The notes under the pieces are model-generated. The model was not told where the DNA came from and did no database searches. It saw only the letters and a program-made list of their open reading frames with translations. This document shows positions 28,223 through 38,732 of a stretch of 40,511 bases of DNA, piece after piece. The translations under genes were made by a program, and so were the position numbers. Origin of the DNA: Synechococcales cyanobacterium SupBloom_Metag_052 (GTDB lineage: Bacteria; Cyanobacteriota; Cyanobacteriia; PCC-6307; Cyanobiaceae); assembly GCA_016463595.1 (NCBI GenBank), contig JAEMQZ010000008.1:1-40511 (forward strand), given 5' to 3'. Position 1 is the first letter of the stretch; each line of letters opens with the position of its first letter.

Positions 28223-31069
28223 ATGCTCAAGCTGCTGCTGGGAGATCCCAATGCCCGCAAGCTGAAGCGCTTCCAGCCGATTGTTTCCGATATCAACCTG
28301 CTGGAAGAGGAGGTTGAGCCCCTTAGTGATGAGGAGTTGCGCGGTCTCACCGCTGAGTTCCGGCTCAAGCTCGAGAAGGTGGCGGGCCAGGGCAACCGCG
28401 AGAAGGCCCTGCTTGATGAGTTACTGCCCCAGGCCTTTGCCGTGGTGCGCGAAGCCGGCAAGCGGGTGCTGGGCATGCGTCACTTCGATGTGCAGTTGAT
28501 CGGCGGCATGGTGCTCCATGCCAATCAGATCGCCGAGATGAAAACCGGCGAAGGCAAGACCCTGGTCGCCACCCTGCCGGCCTACCTCAACGCCCTCACC
28601 GGCCGTGGTGTCCATGTGGTCACGGTGAACGACTACTTGGCCCGCCGCGACGCTGAGTGGATGGGCCAGGTCCATCGCTTCTTGGGCCTAAGCGTGGGTC
28701 TGATCCAGCAGGAGATGAGCCCGGCCGAACGGCGTCGCAACTACGGCTGCGACATCACCTACGCCACCAACTCGGAGCTGGGCTTTGATTACCTGCGCGA
28801 CAACATGGCGAGTGACATCGCCGAGGTGGTGCAGCGCGATTTCCATTACTGCGTCATTGATGAGGTCGATTCAATCCTGATCGATGAGGCTCGCACGCCC
28901 TTGATTATCTCGGGCCAGGTGGAGCGGCCCCAGGAGAAATACCAGCGCGCCGTTGAGGTGGCCAATGCGTTGGTGCGCTCCGCCGAGATCGGCAAGGACG
29001 GTATCGATCCGGAAGGCGACTATGAGGTCGATGAAAAGCAACGCAACGCCACCCTCACCGATGAGGGCTATGCCAAGGCTGAGGAGTTGCTGGGCGTGGC
29101 CGATCTGTTCGACCCGGCCGATCCCTGGGCCCATTACATGACCAATGCCCTGAAGGCTAAGGAGCTATTCATTAAGGACGTCAACTACATCGTGCGCGAA
29201 GGCGATGCGGTGATTGTGGATGAATTCACCGGCAGGGTGATGCCGGGGCGCCGCTGGAGCGATGGCCAGCACCAGGCGATCGAAGCCAAGGAAGGCCTGG
29301 CGATTCAGCCGGAAACCCAAACCCTGGCCAGCATCACCTATCAAAACTTCTTCCTGCTCTATCCCCGCCTGGCGGGCATGACCGGCACGGCCAAAACCGA
29401 GGAGGTGGAGTTCGAGAAAACCTACAAACTCGAAGTGGCGATTGTGCCCACCAACCGCGTGCGCTCCCGCTCCGATTGGACCGACCAGGTGTACAAAAAT
29501 GAGGCTGCCAAATGGCGGGCCGTGGCCCTAGAAACGGCCGAGATCCACAGGCAGGGCCGTCCCGTGCTCGTGGGCACCACCTCGGTGGAGAAATCCGAAG
29601 TGCTCTCGGCCCTGCTGGCCGAACAGGAGATTCCCCACAACCTGCTCAATGCCAAGCCCGAAAACGTGGAGCGGGAAGCGGAAATCATTGCCCAGGCTGG
29701 CCGGGTTGGGGCCGTCACGATTGCCACCAACATGGCCGGCCGCGGCACCGACATCATCCTCGGCGGCAACAGCGACTACATGGCGCGCCTGAAGTTGCGC
29801 GAGGTGTTGCTGCCCCGGTTAGTGCGCCCCGAGGACGGCCATCGCCCACCCGTGCCCCTGCAGCGGGCCCCGGCCGGGGGCGGCGGCTTTGGTGAGGCGG
29901 CCCAGGCGGCCCCGTTCCAGCCCCCCAGTGAGGCCCGTGCCATTGGCGCCCTTTACCCCTGTGCCCTCAGCGATGCCACCGAGCATTCCCTCTCTGAGCT
30001 GGCCCACGACCTCGTGGCCGCTTGGGGCGATCGGGCCCTCACCGTGTTGGAGCTGGAGGATCGCATTGCCCAGGCGGCCGAGAAGGCCCCCACCGAAGAC
30101 CTCCAGATCCAGCAACTGCGCCAGCTCATCGCCCGGGTCAAGGGCGAATACGAACTGGTGGTCAAGCAGGAGGATGGCCAGGTGCGCGAGGCGGGCGGCC
30201 TGCATGTGATCGGCACGGAGCGCCACGAATCCCGCCGGGTCGATAACCAGCTGCGTGGTCGCGCCGGCCGCCAGGGCGACCCCGGCAGCACCCGCTTTTT
30301 CCTCTCGTTGGAAGACAACTTGCTGCGTATCTTCGGTGGCGATCGGGTGGCCGGGTTGATGAATGCCTTCCGGGTGGAGGAGGATATGCCGATCGAATCG
30401 GGCATGCTCACCCGCTCCCTTGAGGGGGCCCAGAAGAAGGTGGAAACCTATTACTACGACATCCGTAAACAGGTGTTTGAGTATGATGAGGTGATGAATA
30501 ATCAGCGCCGGGCCGTCTATGCCGAGCGGCGTCGTGTGCTGGAAGGTCGGGAGCTGAAGCAGCAGGTGATCGGCTATGGCGAGCGCACCATGGAAGACAT
30601 CGTTGCTGCCTACGTCAACCCGGACCTGCCACCCGAAGAGTGGGATCTAGCCCGCTTGGTGTCCAAGGTGAAGGAGTTTGTCTACTTGCTTGATGACATG
30701 GCGCCCGACCAATTAGCCGGTCTGCAGGTGGAGGAGCTCAAGGCCTTCCTTCAGGAGCAGTTGCGTAATGCCTATGACATCAAGGAGGGCCAGGTGGAGC
30801 AGCTGAGGCCCGGCCTGATGCGCGAAGCCGAACGCTTCTTCATCCTCCAGCAGATTGACACCCTCTGGCGCGAGCATCTCCAGGCGATGGATGCCCTGCG
30901 CGAATCGGTGGGCCTACGCGGCTACGGCCAGAAGGATCCGCTGATCGAATACAAAAATGAGGGCTACGACATGTTCCTGGAGATGATGACGGGGATGCGT
31001 CGCAATGTCATCTATTCGATGTTCATGTTCCAGCCGGCCCCCAGCTCTGAGCAGGCGGCGATTGGCTGA
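28223..31069 (+). CDS. secA: Preprotein translocase ATPase subunit SecA
   Basis: Motor that drives proteins through SecYEG in the plasma and thylakoid membranes. 948 residues from an ATG. Walker A TGEGKT is at 108-113, DEVD at 213-216, the preprotein-binding region follows, and NBD2 has [13 protein letters not shown] and [12 protein letters not shown]. Between [13 protein letters not shown] and [12 protein letters not shown] lies a long insert (residues about 533-660) that includes a Gly/Pro-rich segment, as in cyanobacterial SecA. The C-terminal scaffold includes [20 protein letters not shown]. The usual C-terminal zinc motif is missing; the protein ends in [11 protein letters not shown]. 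Convergent with cysE. Confidence 0.98.
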   Translation: MLKLLLGDPNARKLKRFQPIVSDINLLEEEVEPLSDEELRGLTAEFRLKLEKVAGQGNREKALLDELLPQAFAVVREAGKRVLGMRHFDVQLIGGMVLHANQIAEMKTGEGKTLVATLPAYLNALTGRGVHVVTVNDYLARRDAEWMGQVHRFLGLSVGLIQQEMSPAERRRNYGCDITYATNSELGFDYLRDNMASDIAEVVQRDFHYCVIDEVDSILIDEARTPLIISGQVERPQEKYQRAVEVANALVRSAEIGKDGIDPEGDYEVDEKQRNATLTDEGYAKAEELLGVADLFDPADPWAHYMTNALKAKELFIKDVNYIVREGDAVIVDEFTGRVMPGRRWSDGQHQAIEAKEGLAIQPETQTLASITYQNFFLLYPRLAGMTGTAKTEEVEFEKTYKLEVAIVPTNRVRSRSDWTDQVYKNEAAKWRAVALETAEIHRQGRPVLVGTTSVEKSEVLSALLAEQEIPHNLLNAKPENVEREAEIIAQAGRVGAVTIATNMAGRGTDIILGGNSDYMARLKLREVLLPRLVRPEDGHRPPVPLQRAPAGGGGFGEAAQAAPFQPPSEARAIGALYPCALSDATEHSLSELAHDLVAAWGDRALTVLELEDRIAQAAEKAPTEDLQIQQLRQLIARVKGEYELVVKQEDGQVREAGGLHVIGTERHESRRVDNQLRGRAGRQGDPGSTRFFLSLEDNLLRIFGGDRVAGLMNAFRVEEDMPIESGMLTRSLEGAQKKVETYYYDIRKQVFEYDEVMNNQRRAVYAERRRVLEGRELKQQVIGYGERTMEDIVAAYVNPDLPPEEWDLARLVSKVKEFVYLLDDMAPDQLAGLQVEELKAFLQEQLRNAYDIKEGQVEQLRPGLMREAERFFILQQIDTLWREHLQAMDALRESVGLRGYGQKDPLIEYKNEGYDMFLEMMTGMRRNVIYSMFMFQPAPSSEQAAIG

Positions 31070-31097
31070 GGATGGGACGAGCGGGCCCTTTGGCCGT

Positions 31098-31109
31098 TCC
31101 CTTTAGGGA
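31098..31109. terminator. Hairpin at the secA/cysE convergent end
   Basis: TCCCT (31098-31102) and AGGGA (31105-31109) can pair, though the loop of two would force the terminal pair open. An outer GGCCC (31084-31088) / GGGCC (31110-31114) pairing would extend it. The cysE stop codon lies in the loop. This is suggestive only. Confidence 0.35.
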
Positions 31110-31843
31110 GGGCCATCGCCCAGAAATTCGATGATTTCGCGGTCGCGCAGGTTCTGGGCTTGGCCGCGGCAGGGTTCGAGCAGGGGCCTCCCTGCAGCGA
31201 CTTCGAGCAGGCAGCTCTGTAGGCGCCCCAGTTCATTTTCGAGGCTGTCGATCCTTTCCATCAGGTTGCGGATCACCCGCGCTTCGGCATCGGGCAGGGC
31301 CGAGTGGGCCAGGGGGTCGACCCGAACCCCCGATTGGTGAATCACCCGGCCGGGGATGCCCACCACCGTGCTGTCGGCGGCCACATCGCGCAGCAGTACT
31401 GAGCCGGCGCCGATGCGGGTGTTGGCCCCCACGGTGATCGCCCCCAGCACCTTGGCGCCGGCCCCCACCACCACGTTCTGGCGCAGGGTGGGGTGGCGCT
31501 GGCCGGTGGCCTTGCCGGTGCCGCCCAGGGTCACTCCCTGGTAAAGCAGGCAGTTGTCGCCAATCACGCAGGTTTCGCCGATCACGACGCCCATGCCGTG
31601 GTCGATGAATACCCCCTGGCCGATGCGGGCGCCCGGGTGGATTTCTACGCCGGTGAGAAGCCTGCCCAGCTGGCTCATCAGCCGTGGCACCAGGGGCAGG
31701 CCCAGGCGCCAGAGCTTGTGGCTGAGGCGATGGAGGGTGAGGGCATGGAGCCCCGGGTAGCAGAGCAGGATTTCGAGGGTGCCGCGGGCGGCCGGATCCC
31801 GTTCCTTGATGATCGCCAGATCGGCCCGAAATGCGTTGAGCAT
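31103..31843 (-). CDS. cysE: Serine O-acetyltransferase
   Basis: Acetylates serine with acetyl-CoA to make O-acetylserine, the precursor of cysteine. 246 residues from an ATG. The N-terminal helical domain ([21 protein letters not shown]) is followed by the left-handed beta-helix of hexapeptide repeats: [32 protein letters not shown], then VTLGGTGK and [24 protein letters not shown]. The signature HGMGVVIGE and the catalytic His/Asp region are intact. The start overlaps the plmA stop by one base (TGATG), so the two genes are likely co-transcribed and translationally coupled. Confidence 0.95.
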   Translation of the reverse strand: MLNAFRADLAIIKERDPAARGTLEILLCYPGLHALTLHRLSHKLWRLGLPLVPRLMSQLGRLLTGVEIHPGARIGQGVFIDHGMGVVIGETCVIGDNCLLYQGVTLGGTGKATGQRHPTLRQNVVVGAGAKVLGAITVGANTRIGAGSVLLRDVAADSTVVGIPGRVIHQSGVRVDPLAHSALPDAEARVIRNLMERIDSLENELGRLQSCLLEVAAGRPLLEPCRGQAQNLRDREIIEFLGDGPP

Positions 31844-32835
31844 CAGGCCGCCGACTGCAGTCCGATCTCCTTGCGTAGCAGGTCGATGGTGGCTGCCCCC
31901 AGGTAGCTCTTGGCGCAGTGGACCTGGGGCAGGCGCATCAACTGGCTGCGGTTCTGGCGCAGACTCTGCTCCACCAGGGGCAGACTCGGCCGGTCACAAA
32001 GTACGTGGCTAGAGGCCCGCAGCAGGGCCAGCAGCCGGCTGCCCACATCCGGGGTGGCGGTCATCACCAGTAGCTCATTGCCGCGCATGCTATGCAGAAT
32101 CACTTCAGCGGCGCGCAGGATGCCTGGGCTGATGCTCACCAAGCCGACGCAGCTGCCCGTGCGTAGCTCCTTAAGCAGGTCGAGTTCGTGGCGGAAGTCG
32201 TTGAGATCCACGGCCACGGCCCGCACGCCATGGCGCTTGGCGATCTCCTCCACTTGCTGCAGGAAGTAGCGGCTGGTCACCACCGTGCCATTGCTGGAGG
32301 TTTCGAGCACGGCTTCGAGCTCCTCCATCGGCACCACCTCCACGGGCACCGCCAGGTTGGGGGTGAGTTCCTCGGCGATCAGGAGGGAGGCGCCGATGTC
32401 CTCGCGGGGCGTACTGACGAGCACCCGGGCACCGCAGCGCAGCCGCCAGTCGATTTCGCGGGTCAGTAGGTCGCGGGTCTGTTGCAGGGTGCAGCCGGCG
32501 TTGAGCAGGCCATCAACGCTCTGGCGCACTTCCCGATCGATGTCGGGCATGGCCTTGCCGCGGATGCCCGGCGGCGGCTTGATTTCGCGGGGCTTCTGCT
32601 GGTCGCGCACATAAATGCCCGAGCCGGCCATGGCCTCAACCACGCCATCGTTTTCGAGCTGGCGGTAGACCTTGCTGATCGTGTTGCGGTGCAGGCCCGT
32701 CTGCATCGCCAGCTGGCGCGTACTGGGCAGGCGATGGCCCGGCGGGTAGTGGCGAGCCGCGATCGCGAAGCAGATCTGGTTGTACAGCTGCGTCGAGGCC
32801 GGGATGTCGCTGTCCTGCTGGATATGAAAGCGCAC
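31843..32835 (-). CDS. plmA: GntR-family transcriptional regulator PlmA
   Basis: 330 residues from a GTG at 32835. The N-terminal winged helix-turn-helix runs from about 9 to 76: [49 protein letters not shown], then [14 protein letters not shown]. The C-terminal effector domain (about 100-325) matches the cyanobacterial PlmA subfamily in blocks such as [47 protein letters not shown] and [17 protein letters not shown]. PlmA is conserved across cyanobacteria and is known to bind the PII-PipX complex, placing it in carbon/nitrogen signalling. Here it overlaps cysE by one base. The upstream region carries a promoter whose -35 and -10 are both covered by an inverted repeat. Confidence 0.9.
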   Translation of the reverse strand: MRFHIQQDSDIPASTQLYNQICFAIAARHYPPGHRLPSTRQLAMQTGLHRNTISKVYRQLENDGVVEAMAGSGIYVRDQQKPREIKPPPGIRGKAMPDIDREVRQSVDGLLNAGCTLQQTRDLLTREIDWRLRCGARVLVSTPREDIGASLLIAEELTPNLAVPVEVVPMEELEAVLETSSNGTVVTSRYFLQQVEEIAKRHGVRAVAVDLNDFRHELDLLKELRTGSCVGLVSISPGILRAAEVILHSMRGNELLVMTATPDVGSRLLALLRASSHVLCDRPSLPLVEQSLRQNRSQLMRLPQVHCAKSYLGAATIDLLRKEIGLQSAA

Positions 32836-32861
32836 GCCGGAGGGGGACAGAGCTGGTGTTG

Positions 32862-32891
32862 GTCACCATAAGGAGCTTTGGTCATGGTGAC
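32862..32891 (-). promoter_or_regulatory. Inverted repeat over the plmA promoter: candidate operator
   Basis: GTCACCAT (32862-32869), 14-bp spacer, ATGGTGAC (32884-32891): a perfect 8-bp dyad. Each arm contains GT-N-AC (GGTCACC, GGTGACA), the core seen in GntR-family sites. One arm covers the -10 and the other the -35 of the plmA promoter. A direct repeat TTGGTCA (32859-32865, 32878-32884) is interleaved. Binding by PlmA itself is inference. Confidence 0.55.
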
Positions 32892-32893
32892 AA
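32865..32893 (-). promoter_or_regulatory. Sigma-70-type promoter of plmA-cysE
   Basis: On the minus strand, -35 TTGTCA (32893-32888; five of six consensus bases), exactly 17 bp, then -10 TATGGT (32870-32865; fits TAnnnT). The start site would fall near 32858, about 23 bp before the GTG of plmA. Confidence 0.55.
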
Positions 32894-33172
32894 TTCCCCC
32901 GTTGGCATAAGCGCCTGTGCCGGCCTGTGCCGGTTGGCGGTCCCGGGGGTCTCCAAGGCCCCCAACCTGGGTCTTCGGTCCTCGGTCCTGGGGCCGTCGC
33001 CGAGACTGGCGCCCCAGCCCCTGGGCCGATGAGGGAGCCTGTAGCTGTAGCGATTCGGCGTTAACGGCTGGGTGCCCAGCGTGACCGACCAGCTGGCAGC
33101 TGGGGGCTACGCCGCCCTGGAGCTCAACACCATGGCCCGCCCAGCTTGGAGCGCCTGCCTGGGCCCCGGTGC
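32892..33172. other. Spacer between infC and the plmA promoter
   Basis: No recognisable gene. It holds an exact 10-bp tandem repeat CCTGTGCCGG (32914-32923, 32924-32933), a CGGTCCT tandem near 32975-32990, and a GGCCCC/GGGGCC pairing around 32957-32994. On the plus strand a frame open from 33051 to a TAG at 33174-33176, with a GTG at 33081, looks weakly coding (31 codons from the GTG) and overlaps the infC stop. It has no family match that I recognise. Confidence 0.45.
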
Positions 33173-33817
33173 CTAGAACCGGGTCGGTTCGCGGCTGATG
33201 TCGCGGCTGATTTCGATCGTGCGCACGGCCTTGGTGGCGGCAATAGCCGCATCCTTTTCCTTGGCCAGGGGGGTTTTGCGCGGGCTCAGGAACATGATCA
33301 TGTTGCGGCCTTCCCGCTTGGGATCCTGCTGGATCTCGGCGCTCTCTTCGAGATCCTTGGCCATGCGGAAGAGCAGCTGTTCGGCCAGGGCCGTGTGCTG
33401 GATTTCGCGGCCGCGGAAAATCACGGTGCACTTCACCTTGTCGCCGTCCTTGAGGAAGCGCACGGCCTGACCAATGCGCACTTGGTAGTCGTGCAAATCG
33501 ATCTTGTAGCGCATTTTAACTTCCTTGACCTCGGTTTGGTGCGACTTTTTCTTCGCTTCCTTGGCCTTCTTTTCCTGCTCGAATTTATATTTGCCGTAGT
33601 CCATGATCCGGCAAACCGGTGGGTCGGCCTTCTCGCTGACCAGCACCAGGTCGAGCTCCCGGTCCTTGGCTACCTCCAGCGCCTCCTCCCTTGTGATCAC
33701 CCCCAGCTGACTGCCGTCGGCATCAACCACCCGGAGCTGGGGGTAGCTGATGCGGTCATTGATGTTGGGGAGCTCCCGCACAGGAGCGCGACGGTCAAAA
33801 CGGGGACGGGGTGGCAT
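33173..33817 (-). CDS. infC: Translation initiation factor IF-3
   Basis: Binds the 30S subunit and selects the initiator tRNA and start codon. 214 residues from an ATG (not the AUU often seen in other bacteria). The N-terminal domain has the family block [27 protein letters not shown] and the linker [20 protein letters not shown]; the C-terminal domain has [32 protein letters not shown] and FRGREI. The short tail after MIMFLSPRK is Ala/Lys-rich and ends at [10 protein letters not shown]. It lies 48 bp downstream of miaA on the same strand. Confidence 0.97.
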   Translation of the reverse strand: MPPRPRFDRRAPVRELPNINDRISYPQLRVVDADGSQLGVITREEALEVAKDRELDLVLVSEKADPPVCRIMDYGKYKFEQEKKAKEAKKKSHQTEVKEVKMRYKIDLHDYQVRIGQAVRFLKDGDKVKCTVIFRGREIQHTALAEQLLFRMAKDLEESAEIQQDPKREGRNMIMFLSPRKTPLAKEKDAAIAATKAVRTIEISRDISREPTRF

Positions 33818-33865
33818 TCAGGAAAGCGAGGGGACGAAAAGGTGAAAACAGGTGGTATCCATCCT

Positions 33866-34891
33866 TCACCCTAGAGCCTGCCCTACCGCTGACAACGCCC
33901 GCTGCACCAGATCCGGTTCGGGCCCGCTGGCGCCGGCCAGTTCGGACCGATCGCCAGTCTGGTGCTTAGTTGGATCCTGGGCTTGGTCGGGTTCGGACAG
34001 CCACAGGGGCCGGTGCTGGCGCCGGAACCAGGTGCGTTGGCGTTTAGCGAATTGCAGGGTCCGTTGGCTTGTCAGGCCGATCGCGCTCGTCTCATCCAGC
34101 TCGCCGGCCAGCAGCCGTTTGGCTTCGCCGTAGCCAATCGTGTCCAGCAGGGGGCAGGCCTGGCCATAGCGGCGCAACAGCCGCTGCGTTTCTGCCACCA
34201 ATCCGGCCCCATAGAGCCCGGCGCTGCGCTGGCGGATCCGGTGGCTGAGATCGCCGGGATTGAGCCCCAGCTCCAGCAGGCGCCAGGGGGGGCGGCGGAA
34301 CCCCTGCTGGGCCGACAGGGGCCGGCCGGTGGCATAGATCACCTCCAGGGCCCGTTGGGTGCGCACCGCGTCGGCGGGGGCGATGCGGCCGGCCGCTAGG
34401 GGATCTACGCCCGCCAGCAGCGGATGGCACCAGGCCTGGCCCAGGGCCGTCAGCTGGGCCCTCAGCTCGGGTTGGGGCGGCACGGCTGGCGGCAGCAGGC
34501 CCTGGGTGATCGCCTTGAGATAGAGGCCACTGCCCCCCACCAGAAAGGCGACGCCGCGGCGAGCGTGCTCGGCGGCGATGGCGGCTTCGGCTTCGGCGCG
34601 GAACTCATGAAGGTTCATGGGCCGCTCCGGCGGCCGCAGGTCCAGGAGCCGGTGCCGCACCCGCGCCCGTTGGGCGGCGCTGGCCTTGGCGGTGCCGATG
34701 TCCATGTCTGTGTAGATCTGGCGCGAGTCCACCGACAACACGGCCAGGTCAAAGGCCTCGGCAATGGCGATGGACAGGTCGGTTTTGCCGCTGGCGGTGG
34801 GCCCCAGCAGCACGATCACCCAGGGGGCATCACCGCTGAGGCCGGGATCAGGCTCGGCAGCGCTGGTTTCGGGGCTGAAGGCGGAAGCCAT
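33866..34891 (-). CDS. miaA: tRNA dimethylallyltransferase
   Basis: Adds a dimethylallyl group to A37 of tRNAs reading UNN codons. About 341 residues from the ATG at 34891; the frame extends to an ATG at 34978 but that part is Gly/Pro-rich and lies in the gyrB promoter region. The P-loop GPTASGKT is at 30-37, followed by SVDSRQIYTDMDIGTAKAS, the DMAPP-site HRLLDLRPPERPMN, GGSGLYLKAI, and the tRNA-binding DTIGYGEAKRLLAGE. The last ~40 residues are an added low-complexity tail. First gene of the miaA-infC run on the minus strand, divergent from gyrB. Confidence 0.95.
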   Translation of the reverse strand: MASAFSPETSAAEPDPGLSGDAPWVIVLLGPTASGKTDLSIAIAEAFDLAVLSVDSRQIYTDMDIGTAKASAAQRARVRHRLLDLRPPERPMNLHEFRAEAEAAIAAEHARRGVAFLVGGSGLYLKAITQGLLPPAVPPQPELRAQLTALGQAWCHPLLAGVDPLAAGRIAPADAVRTQRALEVIYATGRPLSAQQGFRRPPWRLLELGLNPGDLSHRIRQRSAGLYGAGLVAETQRLLRRYGQACPLLDTIGYGEAKRLLAGELDETSAIGLTSQRTLQFAKRQRTWFRRQHRPLWLSEPDQAQDPTKHQTGDRSELAGASGPEPDLVQRALSAVGQALG

Positions 34892-34989
34892 CGTCCCAGT
34901 CTGCCCGGGGCCGGGACAGGGGCCGGGTTGCACCCCTGGCGCAAAAAGCTCTCCAGAGGCCCCCAGGAGCCCCTGCATTGCAGCGATGG

Positions 34990-34995
34990 TAGATT
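34990..34995 (+). promoter_or_regulatory. Candidate -10 element for gyrB
   Basis: TAGATT fits TAnnnT and is followed by AAACC in an otherwise GC-rich divergent spacer, about 50 bp before the gyrB ATG. No -35 is clear. Confidence 0.35.
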
Positions 34996-35003
34996 AAACC
35001 TGA

Positions 35004-37003
<2,000 letters not shown>

Positions 37004-37004
<1 letters not shown>

Positions 37005-37351
37005 TGGGGCCCTTCCAGCGTCTCCCGTTCTTCCTTTCGGCCTTGCCCTCCTGGCGGTTGGCGGCCCTGCTAGGCCTGGCGTTGATAGCCCCCACGGCCC
37101 TGCCAGCCGGGGGCGCGGAGCGGCGCCAACCGGAGCTGCGCCGCCGCCAGGCGGGCGATCCCCATCTGGCTCCCGGGCCCCTGGCCCTGCGCTGTGCACC
37201 GCGGCAGCAGGCGCCCGCTTTGGCCCGGTTGGAGGTGGGTGAACCGCTGGAGGTGTTGCGCAGCTGGTGGTCCCCCAGCGGTCGCCGCTGGTTGCAGGTG
37301 CAAACCGCCGCCGGTCCGGGCACGCCCCGCCGCGGCTGGCTGGCTGGTTGA
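37004..37351 (+). CDS. Small exported SH3-like protein
   Basis: About 115 residues from the ATG at 37004, which shares its A with the gyrB stop codon. Residues about 7-36 form a signal peptide or membrane anchor: RLPFFLSALPSWRLAALLGLALIAPTALPAGGAE. Residues about 60-115 look like one bacterial SH3 domain: LALRCAPRQQAPALARLEVGEPLEVLRSWWSPSGRRWLQV ... RRGWLAG. Bacterial SH3 domains bind peptidoglycan or proteins in the periplasm. It is followed after 7 bp by crcB. The family is assigned from pattern, and its function is unknown. Confidence 0.75.
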
Positions 37352-37358
37352 GCCGGTC

Positions 37359-37730
37359 GTGGCCCTTGCCGATGGCGTTCTAGTGGCCACTGGAGCCGTT
37401 CCTGGCGCCTGGCTGCGCTTTGTCCTGGTGAACCACCTCCAGCCGCTCTTACCGCGTAAGCATTGGGCCACGGCCGGGGTCAACCTGGTGGCCTGTCTGG
37501 CCCTGGGGCTGCTGCTCTCCCTCGGCGATGGCTGCAGTGACCTGCATCGCCTCCAGCTGCTCCTGAGCGTGGGCTTTCTCGGCAGTTTCAGCACCTTCTC
37601 CACCTTTGTGGTGGAGCTGCTCCAGGCCCTGGGCGAGGGCGAGGCGGGGGAGGCCCTTGGGCTGGCGGGTTTGTCCGTGGCGGGTGGAGTGCTGGCCCTC
37701 GAACTGGGCCGCTGGCTGGGGGGGCTCTGA
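37359..37730 (+). CDS. crcB: Fluoride channel CrcB/Fluc, first copy
   Basis: Exports fluoride passively across the membrane. About 123 residues from the GTG at 37359, chosen because the family starts near here; the open frame runs further upstream through the SH3-like gene in another frame. Four hydrophobic segments are present: residues about 2-22, 40-55, 65-85 and 96-118. The signature GFLGSFSTFSTFVVE carries the conserved GxxGxxSTFS and the phenylalanines that line the pore. The next gene starts 2 bp after the stop and encodes a second, different copy, so a heterodimer is likely. Confidence 0.9.
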   Translation: MALADGVLVATGAVPGAWLRFVLVNHLQPLLPRKHWATAGVNLVACLALGLLLSLGDGCSDLHRLQLLLSVGFLGSFSTFSTFVVELLQALGEGEAGEALGLAGLSVAGGVLALELGRWLGGL

Positions 37731-37731
37731 G

Positions 37732-38157
37732 ATGGCTGGCCTGGAGAGGCCTGATCGCCGGTTGCGGTTTGAGCTGAAGGCCCTAGCCCTGGTGGCCTCG
37801 GGGGCCGTGCCGGGCGCCCTGGTGCGTTGGCAGCTGGTCGAGCGGCTGGGGCCCCAGATCGGTGGCGCCAGTGCCGCCAACCTGCTGGCCAACCTGGCGG
37901 GTTGTCTCTTGCTTGGCTTTTTGAGCGGGCCGATGCCCTATCGCACCCCCTTGATGCTGCTCCTGGGGATCGGGTTTTGCGGCTCCCTCAGCACCTTCAG
38001 CGGCTGGATCCTCGATTTGGCCAGCCTGCAGCACCGGGGCCAGGGCCTGGGGGGTCTGGCCCTGGTGCTTACCAGCCTCGCTCTGGGATTGCTGGCGGCC
38101 CTGGGAGGTCGGGCCTTTAGCCGCCGCCTGTTTGGCGGCCGCCAGCCCCAGATCTAG
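37732..38157 (+). CDS. crcB: Fluoride channel CrcB/Fluc, second copy
   Basis: About 141 residues from the ATG at 37732, 2 bp after the first copy. Hydrophobic segments: ALALVASGAVPGALVRW, NLLANLAGCLLLGFLS, TPLMLLLGIGFCGSLSTFSGW and LALVLTSLALGLLAALGGRA. The signature GFCGSLSTFSGWILD is complete, and GAVPGALVRW and NLLANLAG are typical of the family. Paired crcB genes normally encode the two halves of an antiparallel heterodimer. No fluoride riboswitch is evident; expression probably follows gyrB and the SH3-like gene. Ends 18 bp before the convergent gpx stop. Confidence 0.92.
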   Translation: MAGLERPDRRLRFELKALALVASGAVPGALVRWQLVERLGPQIGGASAANLLANLAGCLLLGFLSGPMPYRTPLMLLLGIGFCGSLSTFSGWILDLASLQHRGQGLGGLALVLTSLALGLLAALGGRAFSRRLFGGRQPQI

Positions 38158-38175
38158 CCCTGTCCCACCGTGGTG

Positions 38176-38655
38176 CTAGATCGCCAGGGCCGCCTCGATC
38201 GCGGCCACCAAGGCGGGATCAGCCGGCTCCACGGCGCTCTTGTAGCGGGCCAACACCGTGCCGTCCTTGCCGATCAGGAACTTCTCGAAGTTCCAGGCCA
38301 CATCGCCGGCCGGTTCGGCCTGGGTGAGCAGGTCGTAGGGAGCGGTCTTGGCGCCGGTGGCGTGGACCTTGGCGTAGAGCGGGAAGGTGGCGCCGTAGGT
38401 GGTGGAGCAGAAGGTCTGAATCTCCTCCAGGGTGCCGGGTTCCTGGGCGCCGAAGTCGTTGCAAGGGAAGCCCAGCACCACTAGGCCCTGGGGCCCGTAG
38501 GTCTGTTGCAGTTGCTCCAGGCCGGCGTACTGGCGGGTGAAGCCGCAGCGGCTGGCAACGTTGACAATCAACAGCACCTGGCCAGTCAGGTCGCCAAGAC
38601 GCTGGGACTCGCCCTTGGCCGTGGTCACCACCACGTCAGAGACATTGAACGCCAT
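38176..38655 (-). CDS. Glutathione peroxidase-family peroxidase
   Basis: Reduces hydrogen or lipid peroxides using a thiol donor. About 159 residues from the ATG at 38655 (MAFNVSDVVVTTAKGESQRL); the frame upstream is open but unlike the family. The peroxidatic cysteine is C37 in NVASRCGFTRQY. The block LVVLGFPCNDFGAQEPGT follows, and the catalytic WNFEKFLIGKDG is near the C-terminus. It has Cys rather than selenocysteine, as in bacterial Gpx, many of which use thioredoxin or NADPH rather than glutathione. Divergent from mgtE. Confidence 0.94.
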   Translation of the reverse strand: MAFNVSDVVVTTAKGESQRLGDLTGQVLLIVNVASRCGFTRQYAGLEQLQQTYGPQGLVVLGFPCNDFGAQEPGTLEEIQTFCSTTYGATFPLYAKVHATGAKTAPYDLLTQAEPAGDVAWNFEKFLIGKDGTVLARYKSAVEPADPALVAAIEAALAI

Positions 38656-38732
38656 GGGGTCGGGGTATCGGGGAAGGCGGGACCCTAGCGAGGGATCCCC
38701 ATACACTCTTGGTGCTCCTGCATACGGGCTTG

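Noticed and set aside
32884-32910. Eight-codon reading frame (MVTIPPLA) preceded by a perfect AAGGAG at 32870-32875
   Set aside because: It lies on the strand opposite plmA, within the operator/promoter, and is too short to support; the Shine-Dalgarno match is probably chance.
37352-37740. Fluoride (crcB-motif) riboswitch before the channel genes
   Set aside because: Only 7 bp separate the upstream gene from crcB, so no room for the aptamer; a GGCGATGG match inside the first crcB is coding sequence.
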